A DNA stretch of 64,000 bases from Halococcus salsus. Its GTDB lineage: Archaea; Halobacteriota; Halobacteria; Halobacteriales; Halococcaceae. Under the pieces are notes generated by a model. The model did no database searches. It was not told the DNA's origin and saw only the letters and a list, made by a program, of their open reading frames with translations. The stretch lies in contig NZ_JAAAJC010000001.1 of the NCBI RefSeq assembly GCF_009900715.1, positions 423,216 to 487,215 of the forward strand, read 5' to 3'. Of this stretch, positions 51,629 to 60,081 are shown piece after piece. Made by a program: the position numbers and the translations under genes. Position 1 is the first letter of the stretch; each line of letters starts with the position of its first letter.

Positions 51629-52003
51629 TCAGCCGTCGAGCGGTTGGACGAGTTCGACGACGTGCCCGTCCGGGTCGCGGACGAAGGCCGTGCGCGCCCC
51701 GGCGGGGTCGTTGTCGGCGGGTTCCTGGACGACACCGTGGTGGTCGATCTCGGCGAACGCCTCGTCCACGCTCTCGACGGCCACCGCGAGGTGGTCCCAG
51801 GCGGTGCCCTGCTCGAACTCGGTCTCGCCGTCGGTCTCCGAGAGCTGGAGTTCGACGCCGTTGTCCGCGGCGACGTAGCGATTGGTGGTCTCGCCGTCCT
51901 CGGTCTCGAACGACCACGACTCCTCGAAGCCGAGCTCCTCGACGTAGAACTCGACCGCACGGTCGGCGTCGGCGACGTTGAGGCAGGTGTGGAGCAAGTC
52001 CAT
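51629..52003 (-). CDS. VOC superfamily (glyoxalase-like) protein
   Basis: 124-residue single-chain VOC protein. MDLLHTCLNVADADRAVEFY, LGFEESWSFET, then HLAVAVESVDEAFAEI and a C-terminal FVRDPDGHVVELVQPL complete the paired beta-alpha-beta-beta-beta modules. Metal-binding candidates are His5, the later HLAV His and the final Glu in VELV. It resembles lactoylglutathione lyase or bleomycin-resistance-type proteins; the substrate is unknown. It is upstream of the helicase gene on the same strand. Confidence 0.9.
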   Translation of the reverse strand: MDLLHTCLNVADADRAVEFYVEELGFEESWSFETEDGETTNRYVAADNGVELQLSETDGETEFEQGTAWDHLAVAVESVDEAFAEIDHHGVVQEPADNDPAGARTAFVRDPDGHVVELVQPLDG

Positions 52004-52111
52004 ACCACCACCGTGTCGACCGACCCGCATGAAGCCACCGCTCGCCACCCGGGATAGCGGCCACACGAACCGGGCGACCGGCCTCTCGACAGGTTTCGCC
52101 CCGGCGGGAAC

Positions 52112-52122
52112 GTTTATACTGT
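52112..52122 (+). promoter_or_regulatory. TATA box of the CBS-domain gene
   Basis: CGTTTATACTG is centred about 25 bases before ATG 52142 and fits a leaderless message. Confidence 0.6.
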
Positions 52123-52141
52123 CCCCGATAGATGAAGGATC

Positions 52142-52546
52142 ATGGACGATATCTTCGTCGGGCGGCTGATGTCGAGCGACCTGCACACGGTGAGCCCGGA
52201 CACGCTCGTCGAGGAGGCCGCGAACGTGATGCTCGAGGAGGGAATCGGCTCCGTGATGGTCGTCGACGGGAACAACGACCTCCAAGGGATCCTCACGACC
52301 ACCGACTTCGTCGGGATCGTCGCCGCGAGCAGCCCGAAGGCCGAGACCACGGTCGCGAAGTACATGAGCACGGACGTCATCACCACGACGGTTCAGGACC
52401 CGATCACCGAGGTCGCCGATACGATGCTCGAACACGGCTTTCACCACATGCCGGTCGTGAGCGACTCCGACGGCGTCATCGGCATCATCACCACCGCCGA
52501 CCTGACGTCGTACCTCTCGCACGTCCAGACCCCGAGCCCCTCGTAG
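52142..52546 (+). CDS. CBS-domain protein
   Basis: 134-residue protein made of two CBS repeats (about 8-62 and 72-130). Each has the fold's T-V-x-P-x-x-x-x-x-E-A-A/V core: TVSPDTLVEEAANVMLEEGI and TTTVQDPITEVADTMLEHGF, with GILTTTDFVGIV and GIITTADLTSYL as the closing strands. Such pairs bind adenine nucleotides or S-adenosyl compounds and sense energy status. No effector domain is attached, so it probably acts in trans. Confidence 0.9.
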   Translation: MDDIFVGRLMSSDLHTVSPDTLVEEAANVMLEEGIGSVMVVDGNNDLQGILTTTDFVGIVAASSPKAETTVAKYMSTDVITTTVQDPITEVADTMLEHGFHHMPVVSDSDGVIGIITTADLTSYLSHVQTPSPS

Positions 52547-52615
52547 TCGCTCCCTTTCCTCCCGTTTCTCCCACTCACACCGGGGACTTACCCTCGCCCA
52601 CACGCTGATGTCCGC

Positions 52616-53026
52616 ATGGCGAGCGGGACCTACACCCTCCTGATCGAGCTGCCGACGCCGACGACCATCGAGGTCGGTGCGCTCGGCGACCGCGCGTTTT
52701 CGCCGGGTTGGTACGCCTACACGGGCAGCGCGCTCGGCCCGGGCGGCTTCGCGCGGGTCGACCGGCACCGCGAGGTCGCCACCGGCGAGCGCGACGTCCG
52801 CCACTGGCACATCGACTACCTCCTGGGACACCCCGCGACGGTGCTCGATCGGGCCGTGACGACACCTGTGGATGCCGAGTGTGCCATCGCCCGGGCGGTC
52901 CCCGGCGAGCGTATCCCGGACTTCGGTGCCTCGGACTGTGACTGCGAGTCCCATCTGGTGTTTCACGAGGACCGCGACGTGCTCTCGGCGGGTATCGAGG
53001 CGGCACATCGGGAACACGAGTGCTGA
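52616..53026 (+). CDS. GIY-YIG nuclease family protein (DUF123)
   Basis: 136-residue protein of the DUF123 clade of GIY-YIG-like proteins. YTLLIELPTPTTIEVGALG, the GWYAYTGSALGPGGFARVDR region in place of GIY-YIG, and a late HWHIDYLLGHP match the family. C-terminal CAIARAV and the GASDCDCESHLVFHE block hold cysteines and histidines that may bind metal. Nuclease activity is not shown for most members. It converges on the MFS gene. Confidence 0.88.
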   Translation: MASGTYTLLIELPTPTTIEVGALGDRAFSPGWYAYTGSALGPGGFARVDRHREVATGERDVRHWHIDYLLGHPATVLDRAVTTPVDAECAIARAVPGERIPDFGASDCDCESHLVFHEDRDVLSAGIEAAHREHEC

Positions 53027-53069
53027 ACGACCGGAACCGACCGGAAGAAAGACGGATTCACGATGGTTC

Positions 53070-54263
53070 TCAGGCGGACTCCCGGCCGCCGAACAGCACG
53101 GCACGCGGGATATCGAGCCGGAGCAGCGCGGGCAGTGCGACCAGGACGATCCCGGCTTCGAGTACCGCGGCGGCGAGAAAGGCCGCGCCGAACCCCAGGC
53201 TATCGGCGACCGCGCCGCCGCCGACGGTCCCGACGAGGAACCCGAGGCTCCCGGCGATGTTGAACCCGGCCATCGCGGTGCCCCGGTCGTCGCTCGCGAG
53301 GTCGGTGACGAGCGCCATCGTGGCGGGGGCGACCAGCGCGCCCGCCGCGCCGAGCAACACCATCGTCGCGCCCGCGAGCTCGACCGTCGGCGCGAGATAC
53401 ACCCCCAGGATCGTCACGCCGTAACACACCGACCCGACGACCACGGGCACCAGCCGGCCGATCCGGTCGGAGAGCCGGCCTGCGGGATATTGCCCGAGCG
53501 CGAACGGCGCGAAGAAGAGCGCGAGCACCAGACCAGCCGCGCCGGCGTCGAGGTCGAAGGCCCGCCGGAAGTAGAGGGTCCCGACGAGCGCGAAGAAGCC
53601 CGCCGTGAACCGGTCCGCGAACCCGAAGGCGTACGGCAGACCGAGCGCGGGCCGGTCCCGAAGCCCGTCGAGCGCCGCCCGGATGCCGCGGCGCGTCGTC
53701 TCCGGGGCCCGGTCGGTGAGTCGGGTCGCGAGCAGCGCCACGAGACAGAGGAGGCCGGCGGCCACCACGATGGGGACCAGCGGGCCGACCGCCGAGAGCT
53801 GACCGCCGAGGGGGGCCCCGAGCGCCGTCCCGGAGCCGATCGCGATCCCCGCCGCACCCATGTTCCGGCCGTGGCCCCCCTCGAGATCCATCAGCATCGT
53901 TATCGAGAGCGAGAACGCGGCGATCGTGAAGCTCCCCTCGACGAACCGGAGGACGAGCATCGCGCCGAACCCGATGTCCGTGACCGTCGCGAGCCCGACC
54001 AGCGCGAGGTAGCTCGCCACCCCGCCGAGCGCACCCGCGACGATGAACGGCACCCGCCGTCCCGCCGCGTCGCTGGCCGCGCCCCAGACGCCCGCGAACA
54101 GCACGAAGCCGGCGTACTCGGCCCCCAGAAACCACGTCCCCGCGTCGAGCGTCGTGGTCGCGCCGAGCGCGCGCACGAGCTCCGGAACCCCCGGATAGAG
54201 CGCGACCTGACCGAAGAGGACCGCGAAGACCATCGCGGCCAGCGTCACGCGGTCGGTGTTCAT
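53070..54263 (-). CDS. Major facilitator superfamily transporter
   Basis: 397-residue membrane protein with 12 predicted helices. The conserved loop between helices 2 and 3 (GVWGAASDAAGRRVPFIVAG) and the equivalent in the second half (YPAGRLSDRIGRLVPVVVG) are the MFS A-motifs. A loop of about 30 residues separates the halves. It resembles multidrug or sugar efflux carriers; the substrate is unknown. ATG 54263 was preferred over an extension to 54350. Confidence 0.9.
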   Translation of the reverse strand: MNTDRVTLAAMVFAVLFGQVALYPGVPELVRALGATTTLDAGTWFLGAEYAGFVLFAGVWGAASDAAGRRVPFIVAGALGGVASYLALVGLATVTDIGFGAMLVLRFVEGSFTIAAFSLSITMLMDLEGGHGRNMGAAGIAIGSGTALGAPLGGQLSAVGPLVPIVVAAGLLCLVALLATRLTDRAPETTRRGIRAALDGLRDRPALGLPYAFGFADRFTAGFFALVGTLYFRRAFDLDAGAAGLVLALFFAPFALGQYPAGRLSDRIGRLVPVVVGSVCYGVTILGVYLAPTVELAGATMVLLGAAGALVAPATMALVTDLASDDRGTAMAGFNIAGSLGFLVGTVGGGAVADSLGFGAAFLAAAVLEAGIVLVALPALLRLDIPRAVLFGGRESA

Positions 54264-54350
54264 ACGTCCCGTTGTGTCGTCGTGGGTAAACCGATTCGGT
54301 GTCCGTACGGTCACTGCCTCCCGCCGTCGGTTCGCGGCGTGCCGACACAC

Positions 54351-54361
54351 GGATTTATTCC
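54351..54361 (+). promoter_or_regulatory. TATA box of the carbonic anhydrase-like gene
   Basis: GGATTTATTCC is centred about 26 bases before ATG 54383, in the divergent region from the MFS gene. Confidence 0.6.
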
Positions 54362-54382
54362 CGGTCGGACCCGCGTCCGTGC

Positions 54383-54886
54383 ATGGTCATCCGGTCGTTC
54401 GAGGGCACTACACCCACCATCCACGAGTCCGCTCGCGTCGACGAGACCGCGGTCGTCATCGGCGACGTCACGATCGAAGCCGAGGCGAGCGTCTGGCCCC
54501 ACGTCACGCTCCGCGGGGATTCGGGCGCGATCGTGGTCCGCGAGGGCGCGAACGTCCAGGACAACGCGGTCTGTCACGAGGGCTGTGCGATCGGGCCCGG
54601 GGCAACCATCGGTCACACCGCCATCGTCCACGCCGCCACCGTGGGCGAGCGCGCGATGGTCGGGATGAGTGCGACGGTCCTCGACGGCGCACACGTCGGC
54701 GAGGAGGCGCTCGTGGCCGCCGGAAGCGTCGTCACCGAAGGCACCGAGGTCCCGCCGAGCACCCTCGTCGCCGGCACGCCCGCGGAGGTCAAGACGGAGG
54801 TCGAGGACTCGCCGTGGACCCACGCCGGCGAGCACTACGTCGAACTCGCCAAACGCTACGAGCGCTCGTCCGAGCGGGTCGAGTAG
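54383..54886 (+). CDS. Gamma-class carbonic anhydrase family protein
   Basis: 167-residue left-handed beta-helix protein. Hexapeptide-type repeats (SARVDETAVVIGDVTIEAEA and later rungs) lead into the metal site: a His in DNAVCHEGCAIG near residue 63 and two in GHTAIVHAATVG near 76-81, matching the three zinc ligands of Cam-type enzymes. The C-terminal helix (WTHAGEHYVELAKRYERS) closes the trimer. Catalysis of CO2 hydration is possible but many family members lack it. Confidence 0.9.
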   Translation: MVIRSFEGTTPTIHESARVDETAVVIGDVTIEAEASVWPHVTLRGDSGAIVVREGANVQDNAVCHEGCAIGPGATIGHTAIVHAATVGERAMVGMSATVLDGAHVGEEALVAAGSVVTEGTEVPPSTLVAGTPAEVKTEVEDSPWTHAGEHYVELAKRYERSSERVE

Positions 54887-54892
54887 CGGACC

Positions 54893-55228
54893 TCACCACA
54901 TTCTGACGGCCGTGCCGAGGATCCACGTCGAGACACAGCCGGATCCGACGAGTTCGGGGAGCGCGAGGCCGCCGGGCGTCCCTGCGGCGATCCACACCGC
55001 CCAGCCGCCGACGTGGACGGCAGCGAGCGCGAGGCCGAACAGCCCCCAGCGGTGCGCCCCCGTGCGTAGGTCGCCCGCGCCGTAGCAGACGAACGCGACG
55101 GTGAACAGGAGAAAGAAGCCGACCGCGACCGTTCCGTGCTGGGGCGGTATTTGCGAGACCACTTCATGCGTGTATCGTTCCCTTGCTACATCTATCGGAT
55201 TTTCGAAGCTTCCGGCCGGTCCCGTCAT
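54893..55228 (-). CDS. Hypothetical membrane protein
   Basis: 111-residue protein with three hydrophobic segments (GTVAVGFFLLFTVAFVCYG; RWGLFGLALAAVHVGGWAVW; LPELVGSGCVSTWILG). I do not recognise a family. The start is uncertain: ATG 55228 is used, but a GTG near 55173 would also precede the first helix, and no clear TATA supports either. The gene converges with the carbonic anhydrase gene and is divergent from the cysteine synthase gene. Confidence 0.55.
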   Translation of the reverse strand: MTGPAGSFENPIDVARERYTHEVVSQIPPQHGTVAVGFFLLFTVAFVCYGAGDLRTGAHRWGLFGLALAAVHVGGWAVWIAAGTPGGLALPELVGSGCVSTWILGTAVRMW

Positions 55229-55229
55229 C

Positions 55230-55238
55230 GGTTTAGGC
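55230..55238 (+). promoter_or_regulatory. TATA box of the cysteine synthase gene
   Basis: GGTTTAGGC is centred about 26 bases before ATG 55260. It lies just outside the start of the divergent membrane-protein gene. Confidence 0.5.
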
Positions 55239-55259
55239 GTCGACAGCCAATCGAATCCA

Positions 55260-56201
55260 ATGGACGATAGCATCCTCGACGCCATCGGATCCCCCCTCGT
55301 GCGGGTCGCCTCGCCACCGGGGACGACCGTCGCCGCGAAGGTCGAATCCAAGAACCCCGGCGGGTCGGCGAAGGACCGCCCGGCGGCCGCGATGGTCGAG
55401 GCCGCGGAGGCGGAGGGGGTGCTCGAACCCGGCGACCACATCGTCGAGCCGACCAGCGGCAACACCGGCATCGGGCTGGCGGTGGTCGCGGCCGTCCGGG
55501 GCTACGACTGCACCATCGTGATGCCCGCCTCGAAGTCCGAGGAGCGCCAGCGGGTCATGGCGGCCTACGGCGCGGAGCTCGAACTCGTCGACGGCGAGAT
55601 GACCGAGGCGAAAGAGCGCGCCGACGAACTCGAAGAGGAGAAGGGGATGGTCCAACTTCGGCAGTTCGAGAACCCCGCGAACGCACAGTCCCACTACGAT
55701 ACGACCGGCCCGGAGATCCTCGACCAGGTCGGGGACCGGACCGTCGACGCGCTGGTCGCCGCGGTCGGGACGGGGGGAACCATCACCGGCATCGGACGGC
55801 GGCTCCGCGAGGCGTTCCCCGAAATGACCGTGGTGGCGGTCGAACCCGAGACCAACGCGGTGCTCTCGACCGGCGAGGCCGGCACCGACGAGTTCGAGGG
55901 GATGGGGCCGGGGTTCGTGAGCGACATCCTCGACCGCGACCTCATCGACTCGGTCGAGACCGTCGACCTCGAGGAGAGCGAAGCCGAGTGCCGACGTCTC
56001 GCGCGCGAGGAGGGGATCCTGGTCGGCCAGTCGAGCGGCGCGTCGAACCTCGTCGCCCGCCGGGTCGCGAGCCGACTGGCCGACGACGGCTCACCGGCGA
56101 CCGAACTCCGAACCGACGGCGGGGATGACGAGAAACCGCTCGTCGTCACCGTCTTCTGGGACAGCGGCGAGCGGTACATGTCGACCGGGATGTTCGACTA
56201 A
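55260..56201 (+). CDS. PLP-dependent cysteine synthase family protein
   Basis: 313-residue fold type II PLP enzyme. The PLP lysine is in ESKNPGGSAKDRPAAAM near residue 37; the substrate loop EPTSGNTGIGLAVVA near 65; the phosphate-binding GTGGTITGIG near 170; a late GQSSGASNLVA near 258 recognises the cofactor ring. These show beta-replacement chemistry on O-acetylserine or O-phosphoserine with sulfide; the precise substrate cannot be read. No serine acetyltransferase gene adjoins it. Confidence 0.93.
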   Translation: MDDSILDAIGSPLVRVASPPGTTVAAKVESKNPGGSAKDRPAAAMVEAAEAEGVLEPGDHIVEPTSGNTGIGLAVVAAVRGYDCTIVMPASKSEERQRVMAAYGAELELVDGEMTEAKERADELEEEKGMVQLRQFENPANAQSHYDTTGPEILDQVGDRTVDALVAAVGTGGTITGIGRRLREAFPEMTVVAVEPETNAVLSTGEAGTDEFEGMGPGFVSDILDRDLIDSVETVDLEESEAECRRLAREEGILVGQSSGASNLVARRVASRLADDGSPATELRTDGGDDEKPLVVTVFWDSGERYMSTGMFD

Positions 56202-56248
56202 ACTTCTCCCGACGCGGGAGCTATATGCCACGAGACCCTTCGTCCGGT

Positions 56249-56542
56249 ATGGTCGCCGTTCGGTACACCTGTCCGTGGTGTGATGCGGTCGTCACCCTCG
56301 ACCGCGACGCCGCGCTCGCCGACAAGTCCGTGACGCCGTTCGCCCTCGACGGCTGGGAGTACGCTGCGCCCTACGACGACTTCGAGGAGAGCGACGGCGT
56401 CGAGATCGTCTGTGGCGCAAGCGAGACCAACGGCGAGGGCTGTGGCGAACTGTTCTACCTCAACTTCGTGAAGTACGAGGAGGGTCGGCCGGTCGAGGCG
56501 CGAACGACGCCCGCCGACGTCTCGTTCGATTTCCTTCGGTGA
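56249..56542 (+). CDS. Small zinc-finger-like hypothetical protein
   Basis: 97-residue soluble protein. YTCPWCDAVVTLDRDAAL at the N-terminus and VCGASETNGEGCGELFYLNF near residue 65 provide four cysteines that could bind one zinc. Start ATG 56249 is supported by AGCTATATGCC about 25 bases upstream. A longer frame to 56225 crosses that TATA. The family is not recognised with confidence; the gene follows the cysteine synthase gene with its own promoter. Confidence 0.7.
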   Translation: MVAVRYTCPWCDAVVTLDRDAALADKSVTPFALDGWEYAAPYDDFEESDGVEIVCGASETNGEGCGELFYLNFVKYEEGRPVEARTTPADVSFDFLR

Positions 56543-56563
56543 AACGACGGGTTGTCCGAGGAA

Positions 56564-57592
56564 TCATGTTTCAAACTCGGAGACGACGGGCGCATGGTCG
56601 CTCACGTCGAATCCATTGACATCGGTTTCGATACCGTTCTGAATCTCGCAGGTCTTCACGTCGAACTGGTCGTCAGCGAGGAGATGGTCGAGCCGCTTGT
56701 TCGCCGGATTTCCGTTGTGAACGACGTGGGTGTGGTCGTCCATGCTACTCTTCTTGGCACCGTCTTCCGCCGACCAGTACGTATCGCGCATATCCCAGTC
56801 CGCGAGTTCCGGGTCGAAGATGTAGCTCTCGGCGTTTTTCCAGCGCTGTGAGAAGGTGAACGGTTCGGAGTCTTCGTTCGATATTCGGTAGCGGTACGGG
56901 TTCCCGTAAAACGGCCTGTTCTTTGCTTTGAGCCGGTTGCCGTCGTGAGGGACGATGGTTGGCTCTCCATCTCCGTCGAGGGTTTCCTTGAGTGGCGCAT
57001 TGAAATCGCCGCCGAGAATCACTCTTTTGTCTGTCTTCTTGTTTTGAAGGAAGACTCTAGCATACATCGTTTCGAGTGCGTTGATCTTCTCTTCCTTCCA
57101 GCCGGAGCCATGAACTATCCCGACGTTCCAGAGCTCCAGTCTTCCACTGTCAACGGTTCCGTGATTCGGTAAACGAACGTCCGATACCAGCAGTCCGTCC
57201 GGAAAGTTGGTATAGAAGTAGTTGAGCCCAACCGGTTTGCCGCTCCCACTGTTCTTGAGGTCCAGTGGGTTTCGCTCGATCGGCCACCTACTCGCCGTGA
57301 GCAGACAGTGTTTGAAGCGGCCGTTGATGTTGTGGTACGGCTGAACATCGAGGCCGAGGAGTTGGCGGTTCCAGTCGCGCGTATGAGTTACGTCGTAACA
57401 CCACTCTTCTTCGAAGAACTCGATTAGTTCGTCGAAGTGGTCGCTTCTGGTCCAATCGACGGCTTGGAGACAGAACAGGTCCGTCTCATGGTGGTGGTCC
57501 CTGAAGAACTGTTTCTGTCGCTCTATTCGGTCCGTCGACACTCCAGCGTCGCCGTTGAGGTTCCACGTCAAGACGGTGAGCTCGTTACCCAT
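56564..57592 (-). CDS. Endonuclease/exonuclease/phosphatase (EEP) family protein, unusual composition
   Basis: 342-residue EEP-fold protein. ELTVLTWNLNGDAG opens the fold, RVILGGDFNAPLKET near residue 190 and SDHAPVVSEFET at the end carry the catalytic Asp/Asn and His. The metal-binding Glu expected in the LQE motif is replaced: the sequence reads FCLQAVDW near residue 48. Composition differs sharply from neighbours: four 60-base lines counted gave 33, 36, 26 and 30 G+C, against roughly 42 or more nearby, and codons end more often in A or T. It is probably a recent import. GCTATACG at 57625-57632 could be its TATA box, with a short leader before ATG 57592. Confidence 0.85.
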   Translation of the reverse strand: MGNELTVLTWNLNGDAGVSTDRIERQKQFFRDHHHETDLFCLQAVDWTRSDHFDELIEFFEEEWCYDVTHTRDWNRQLLGLDVQPYHNINGRFKHCLLTASRWPIERNPLDLKNSGSGKPVGLNYFYTNFPDGLLVSDVRLPNHGTVDSGRLELWNVGIVHGSGWKEEKINALETMYARVFLQNKKTDKRVILGGDFNAPLKETLDGDGEPTIVPHDGNRLKAKNRPFYGNPYRYRISNEDSEPFTFSQRWKNAESYIFDPELADWDMRDTYWSAEDGAKKSSMDDHTHVVHNGNPANKRLDHLLADDQFDVKTCEIQNGIETDVNGFDVSDHAPVVSEFET

Positions 57593-57649
57593 CGATGTTC
57601 TGTCACGACGCACGTAGCAAGGCTACGTATAGCTTGGCACAGCAAACCT

Positions 57650-58534
57650 TCAGGAGTCGTCCGTCTCCCGTTCGCTCGTCGACCCCCGCTCCGCCGGCGC
57701 GCCGACGAGTCCCTCTTCGAGGTTGGTTCGTTCGGTGTCGTACTGCCCGAGCGCCGCGAGCTCGTCGGCCGAGAGGCCGGTCACGTCGTCGGTTTCGCCG
57801 ATCGCCACCCCGCTGGTGACGATCGCGCTGACGGCCTGCTCGACGGTTATGTCGACGTCGTAGACCCGGGCGCTCGGGACGTGGACCAGGAAGCCCCCCA
57901 TCACGGGATTCGGCGCGAGCGGCATGAACAAGGTTCGGAGGTCGTCGTGGTCGGCCGCCTCGTCGATCGTGTCCGGGGGTGTCGCGGTCACGAACGCGAA
58001 CGAGTAGGTGCCCTCGTTCGGGAACTCGATGAGTTTGACCTCCTGGAAGCTGCTGGTGTCGCTCTCGATCAGGACGTCGCTCATCCGGCGGAAGCTGGTG
58101 TAGACCGACCCGACGCCGGGGATGGCCTCCATCGCGGTGTGGAACCACTCCGAGAAGCCGTGCTCCGAGGAGGTGGCGTTCGCGGCGAAGCCCACGACGA
58201 GCACCAGCGCCACGAGCGCGAAGACCGTCCCGAACTCGATGAACACCGACCCGAAGGCGGGACCGAGCCCGATCGACCGGGCGAACCCCCGGACGGGTTC
58301 GTTGAGTCCGACCATCCCGGCGGCCTCGACCACCGGCGTGAGGACGTTGCTGAGGAAGTTGAGCACGAACCCGAGCACCATCATCGTGATGACGAACGGG
58401 ATGGTGAGCGCGGCCCCGCTGATGAGCCACTCCCGAACCCGCCCGACGATCCCGGTTTGGGCCGACTCGGTGTCGCGAGAGGTAGACATATCCGTCGAAG
58501 ACGGGCTTTCCCCGAAAGCGTTCTGCAATCCCAT
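57650..58534 (-). CDS. DUF502 membrane protein
   Basis: 294-residue protein of DUF502. Two hydrophobic segments (ISGAALTIPFVITMMVLGFV and FGTVFALVALVLVVGFAANA) flank a short loop; a soluble domain follows with VRGFARSIGLGPAFGSVF before it and EAIPGVGSVYTSFRRMSDVL and MPLAPNPVMGGFLVHVPSAR after it, all typical. The tail is acidic. ATG 58534 is used; 58489 (MSTSRDTESA) is possible. The function is unknown, though bacterial relatives affect the envelope. Confidence 0.85.
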   Translation of the reverse strand: MGLQNAFGESPSSTDMSTSRDTESAQTGIVGRVREWLISGAALTIPFVITMMVLGFVLNFLSNVLTPVVEAAGMVGLNEPVRGFARSIGLGPAFGSVFIEFGTVFALVALVLVVGFAANATSSEHGFSEWFHTAMEAIPGVGSVYTSFRRMSDVLIESDTSSFQEVKLIEFPNEGTYSFAFVTATPPDTIDEAADHDDLRTLFMPLAPNPVMGGFLVHVPSARVYDVDITVEQAVSAIVTSGVAIGETDDVTGLSADELAALGQYDTERTNLEEGLVGAPAERGSTSERETDDS

Positions 58535-58598
58535 GCCGGGTGGGTCGTGGCCGACTGGGCGGTGGAGTTATGGTCTCCCATGTGCTATTCGGGAGCCA

Positions 58599-59099
58599 GT
58601 GAGCGTCGATGTCACGACCAGTATCGTCGAGTCGGGCAGCGACGAGTACGTCGGTTCGGCGTGGGAGCTGAAAGAGCGCATCCGCGAGCAGGAGGGTGTC
58701 CTCAAACAGCGCCGCGGCTTCTTCACCGACGCCTACCGTCGCGCCACCGTCCACCTCCTGTTCGCCGGCGACCACGACGCCGATACGGCCGACGCGCTCA
58801 TCGGCTTCGCGGCGGTCCGCCGCGACGGCTACGTCCTCTTTCTCGCCATCGACGGCGACCACCGCGGCGAGGGCTTCGGCGGCCGCCTCATCGCCACCGT
58901 CGCCGAGGAACACGACACCGTGACCTGTCACGCCCGCGCGACCAACGAGGCCGCCGTCGCGTTCTACAAACACATCGGTTTCGAGGTCGAACGCCACATC
59001 GAACACTACTACGAGGACGGCGGCGCGGCCTACTACCTCAAACTCGGTGACCGAACCGGACTCGCCGACCGGCTCTCGGCCTTCGTCCGCGGCCGCTGA
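58599..59099 (+). CDS. GNAT family N-acetyltransferase
   Basis: 166-residue acetyltransferase. LAIDGDHRGEGFGGRLIATV near residue 90 contains the acetyl-CoA loop RGEGFG, and ATNEAAVAFYKHIGFEVERH near 118 the motif-B alpha helix; the N-terminal FFTDAYRRATVHLLFAGDHD strand region precedes. GTG at 58599 is supported by GAGTTATGG 29-30 bases upstream. Its stop is followed at once by repeat element D. The acceptor is unknown. Confidence 0.9.
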   Translation: MSVDVTTSIVESGSDEYVGSAWELKERIREQEGVLKQRRGFFTDAYRRATVHLLFAGDHDADTADALIGFAAVRRDGYVLFLAIDGDHRGEGFGGRLIATVAEEHDTVTCHARATNEAAVAFYKHIGFEVERHIEHYYEDGGAAYYLKLGDRTGLADRLSAFVRGR

Positions 59100-59405
59100 G
59101 ACCACTTTTTTTCTCGTCGGGTTCGCGAGCGCAGTGAGCGAACCACTCCTCGCAAAAACCTGGACTAAAAACCGCCGCTCAGTCGCTTCGCTCGTTCGCG
59201 GTACAACGACTAACAATTCCGCAACCGCCCCGCACAGCACCACCTCCGCCGAAGCCCTCGGGTGCGAGGTGCGAGCGAAGCGACGCACCTCGATGCGAAC
59301 GGGGAGGAACGACCCGTGAGCCGAGCGCTCGCCCTTCATCCACCAGGCCCGCAACCACCACGGGCCGCCGACCGCACCGCGGCCGGCGTTCGTCACTCGT
59401 ACCGC
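59100..59405 (-). repeat. Modular intergenic repeat, copy D
   Basis: The 335-base gap 59100-59434 is mostly this element. Two bases after the GNAT stop comes CCACTTTTTTTCTCGTCGGG, then the hairpin 59120-59144 (GGTTCGC paired with GCGAACC), CACTCCTCGCAAAAACCTGG and ACTAAAAA, ending near 59171: the complement of the copy B core. Further on are CGCGGTACAA (59197-59206), CCGAAGCCCTCGGG near 59249 and CTCGCCCTTCATCC near 59328, all shared with copy E. Positions 59406-59434 show nothing. Confidence 0.87.
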
Positions 59406-59434
59406 TCGATCGTCCGAGAAGGTCGTGCGTGTGT

Positions 59435-59959
59435 TCAGCCTTCGGCCGGGGCTTCCATCCCCTCGGTGTTGATTATCAGGGTGTTGTCGGTGTCGACGGT
59501 GCCGTCGACGGTACCCGTGATCGCGAGCTTCGACTTCGGCGTCGGACCGACCGTCACCTTGTCGCCCTCGTGGAAGTCCCGCACCGAGCCCTGGATGTGG
59601 ATCTCGGCCCGACACTTCTCGGGGTGGTGGACGCTCAGGAGGTTGATCTCCTGGACGATCAACGTCTCGACGCGCTCGCCGTTGTGGCTGAGGGGGACGG
59701 ACTCCGGTTCGTCCATCTCCTCGATGTCGAGCGCGCTGTAGGCCGCCGCCGTCGGTTTGTAGCCGCCCTTCGGTCCCGGTACCCCTTCGACCAGCTGGAG
59801 GGCTTTGAGGCTCTGCATCTGGTTGCGGATCGTCCCCGGGTTCCGGTCGACCATCTCGGCGATCGCCTCGCCCTTGACCGCGGTTTCGCTCTCCCGGTAG
59901 AGGTCGACGAGCTCCTGGAGTATCTTCTTCTGGCTGTCCGTGAGTTCGATAGATGACAT
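59435..59959 (-). CDS. Winged-helix regulator with C-terminal beta domain
   Basis: 174-residue haloarchaeal regulator. Residues 1-70 form a winged helix (SQKKILQELVDLYRESETAV, then GEAIAEMVDRNPGTIRNQMQ and LKALQLVEGVPGPKGGYKPT), reminiscent of Rrf2/HrcA-type domains. The remaining 100 residues are beta-rich with an H-H-P-E-K-C segment and DFHEGDKVTVGPTPKSKLAI, possibly a ligand-binding barrel. The start is supported by CCTTAAACC, read on the plus strand at 59983-59991 (GGTTTAAGG on this strand). The target genes are unknown. Confidence 0.83.
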   Translation of the reverse strand: MSSIELTDSQKKILQELVDLYRESETAVKGEAIAEMVDRNPGTIRNQMQSLKALQLVEGVPGPKGGYKPTAAAYSALDIEEMDEPESVPLSHNGERVETLIVQEINLLSVHHPEKCRAEIHIQGSVRDFHEGDKVTVGPTPKSKLAITGTVDGTVDTDNTLIINTEGMEAPAEG

Positions 59960-60081
59960 AAGTCCGTGTTGGTTGCAGGGTCCCTTAAACCCGACGGGTG
60001 ACCGGATGCGTAATTATCGATGAACAGGGACGAAGGGCTGCTTCTCACGACGGTTTTCGGGTTTCGTGCCCGGGATCTGGA

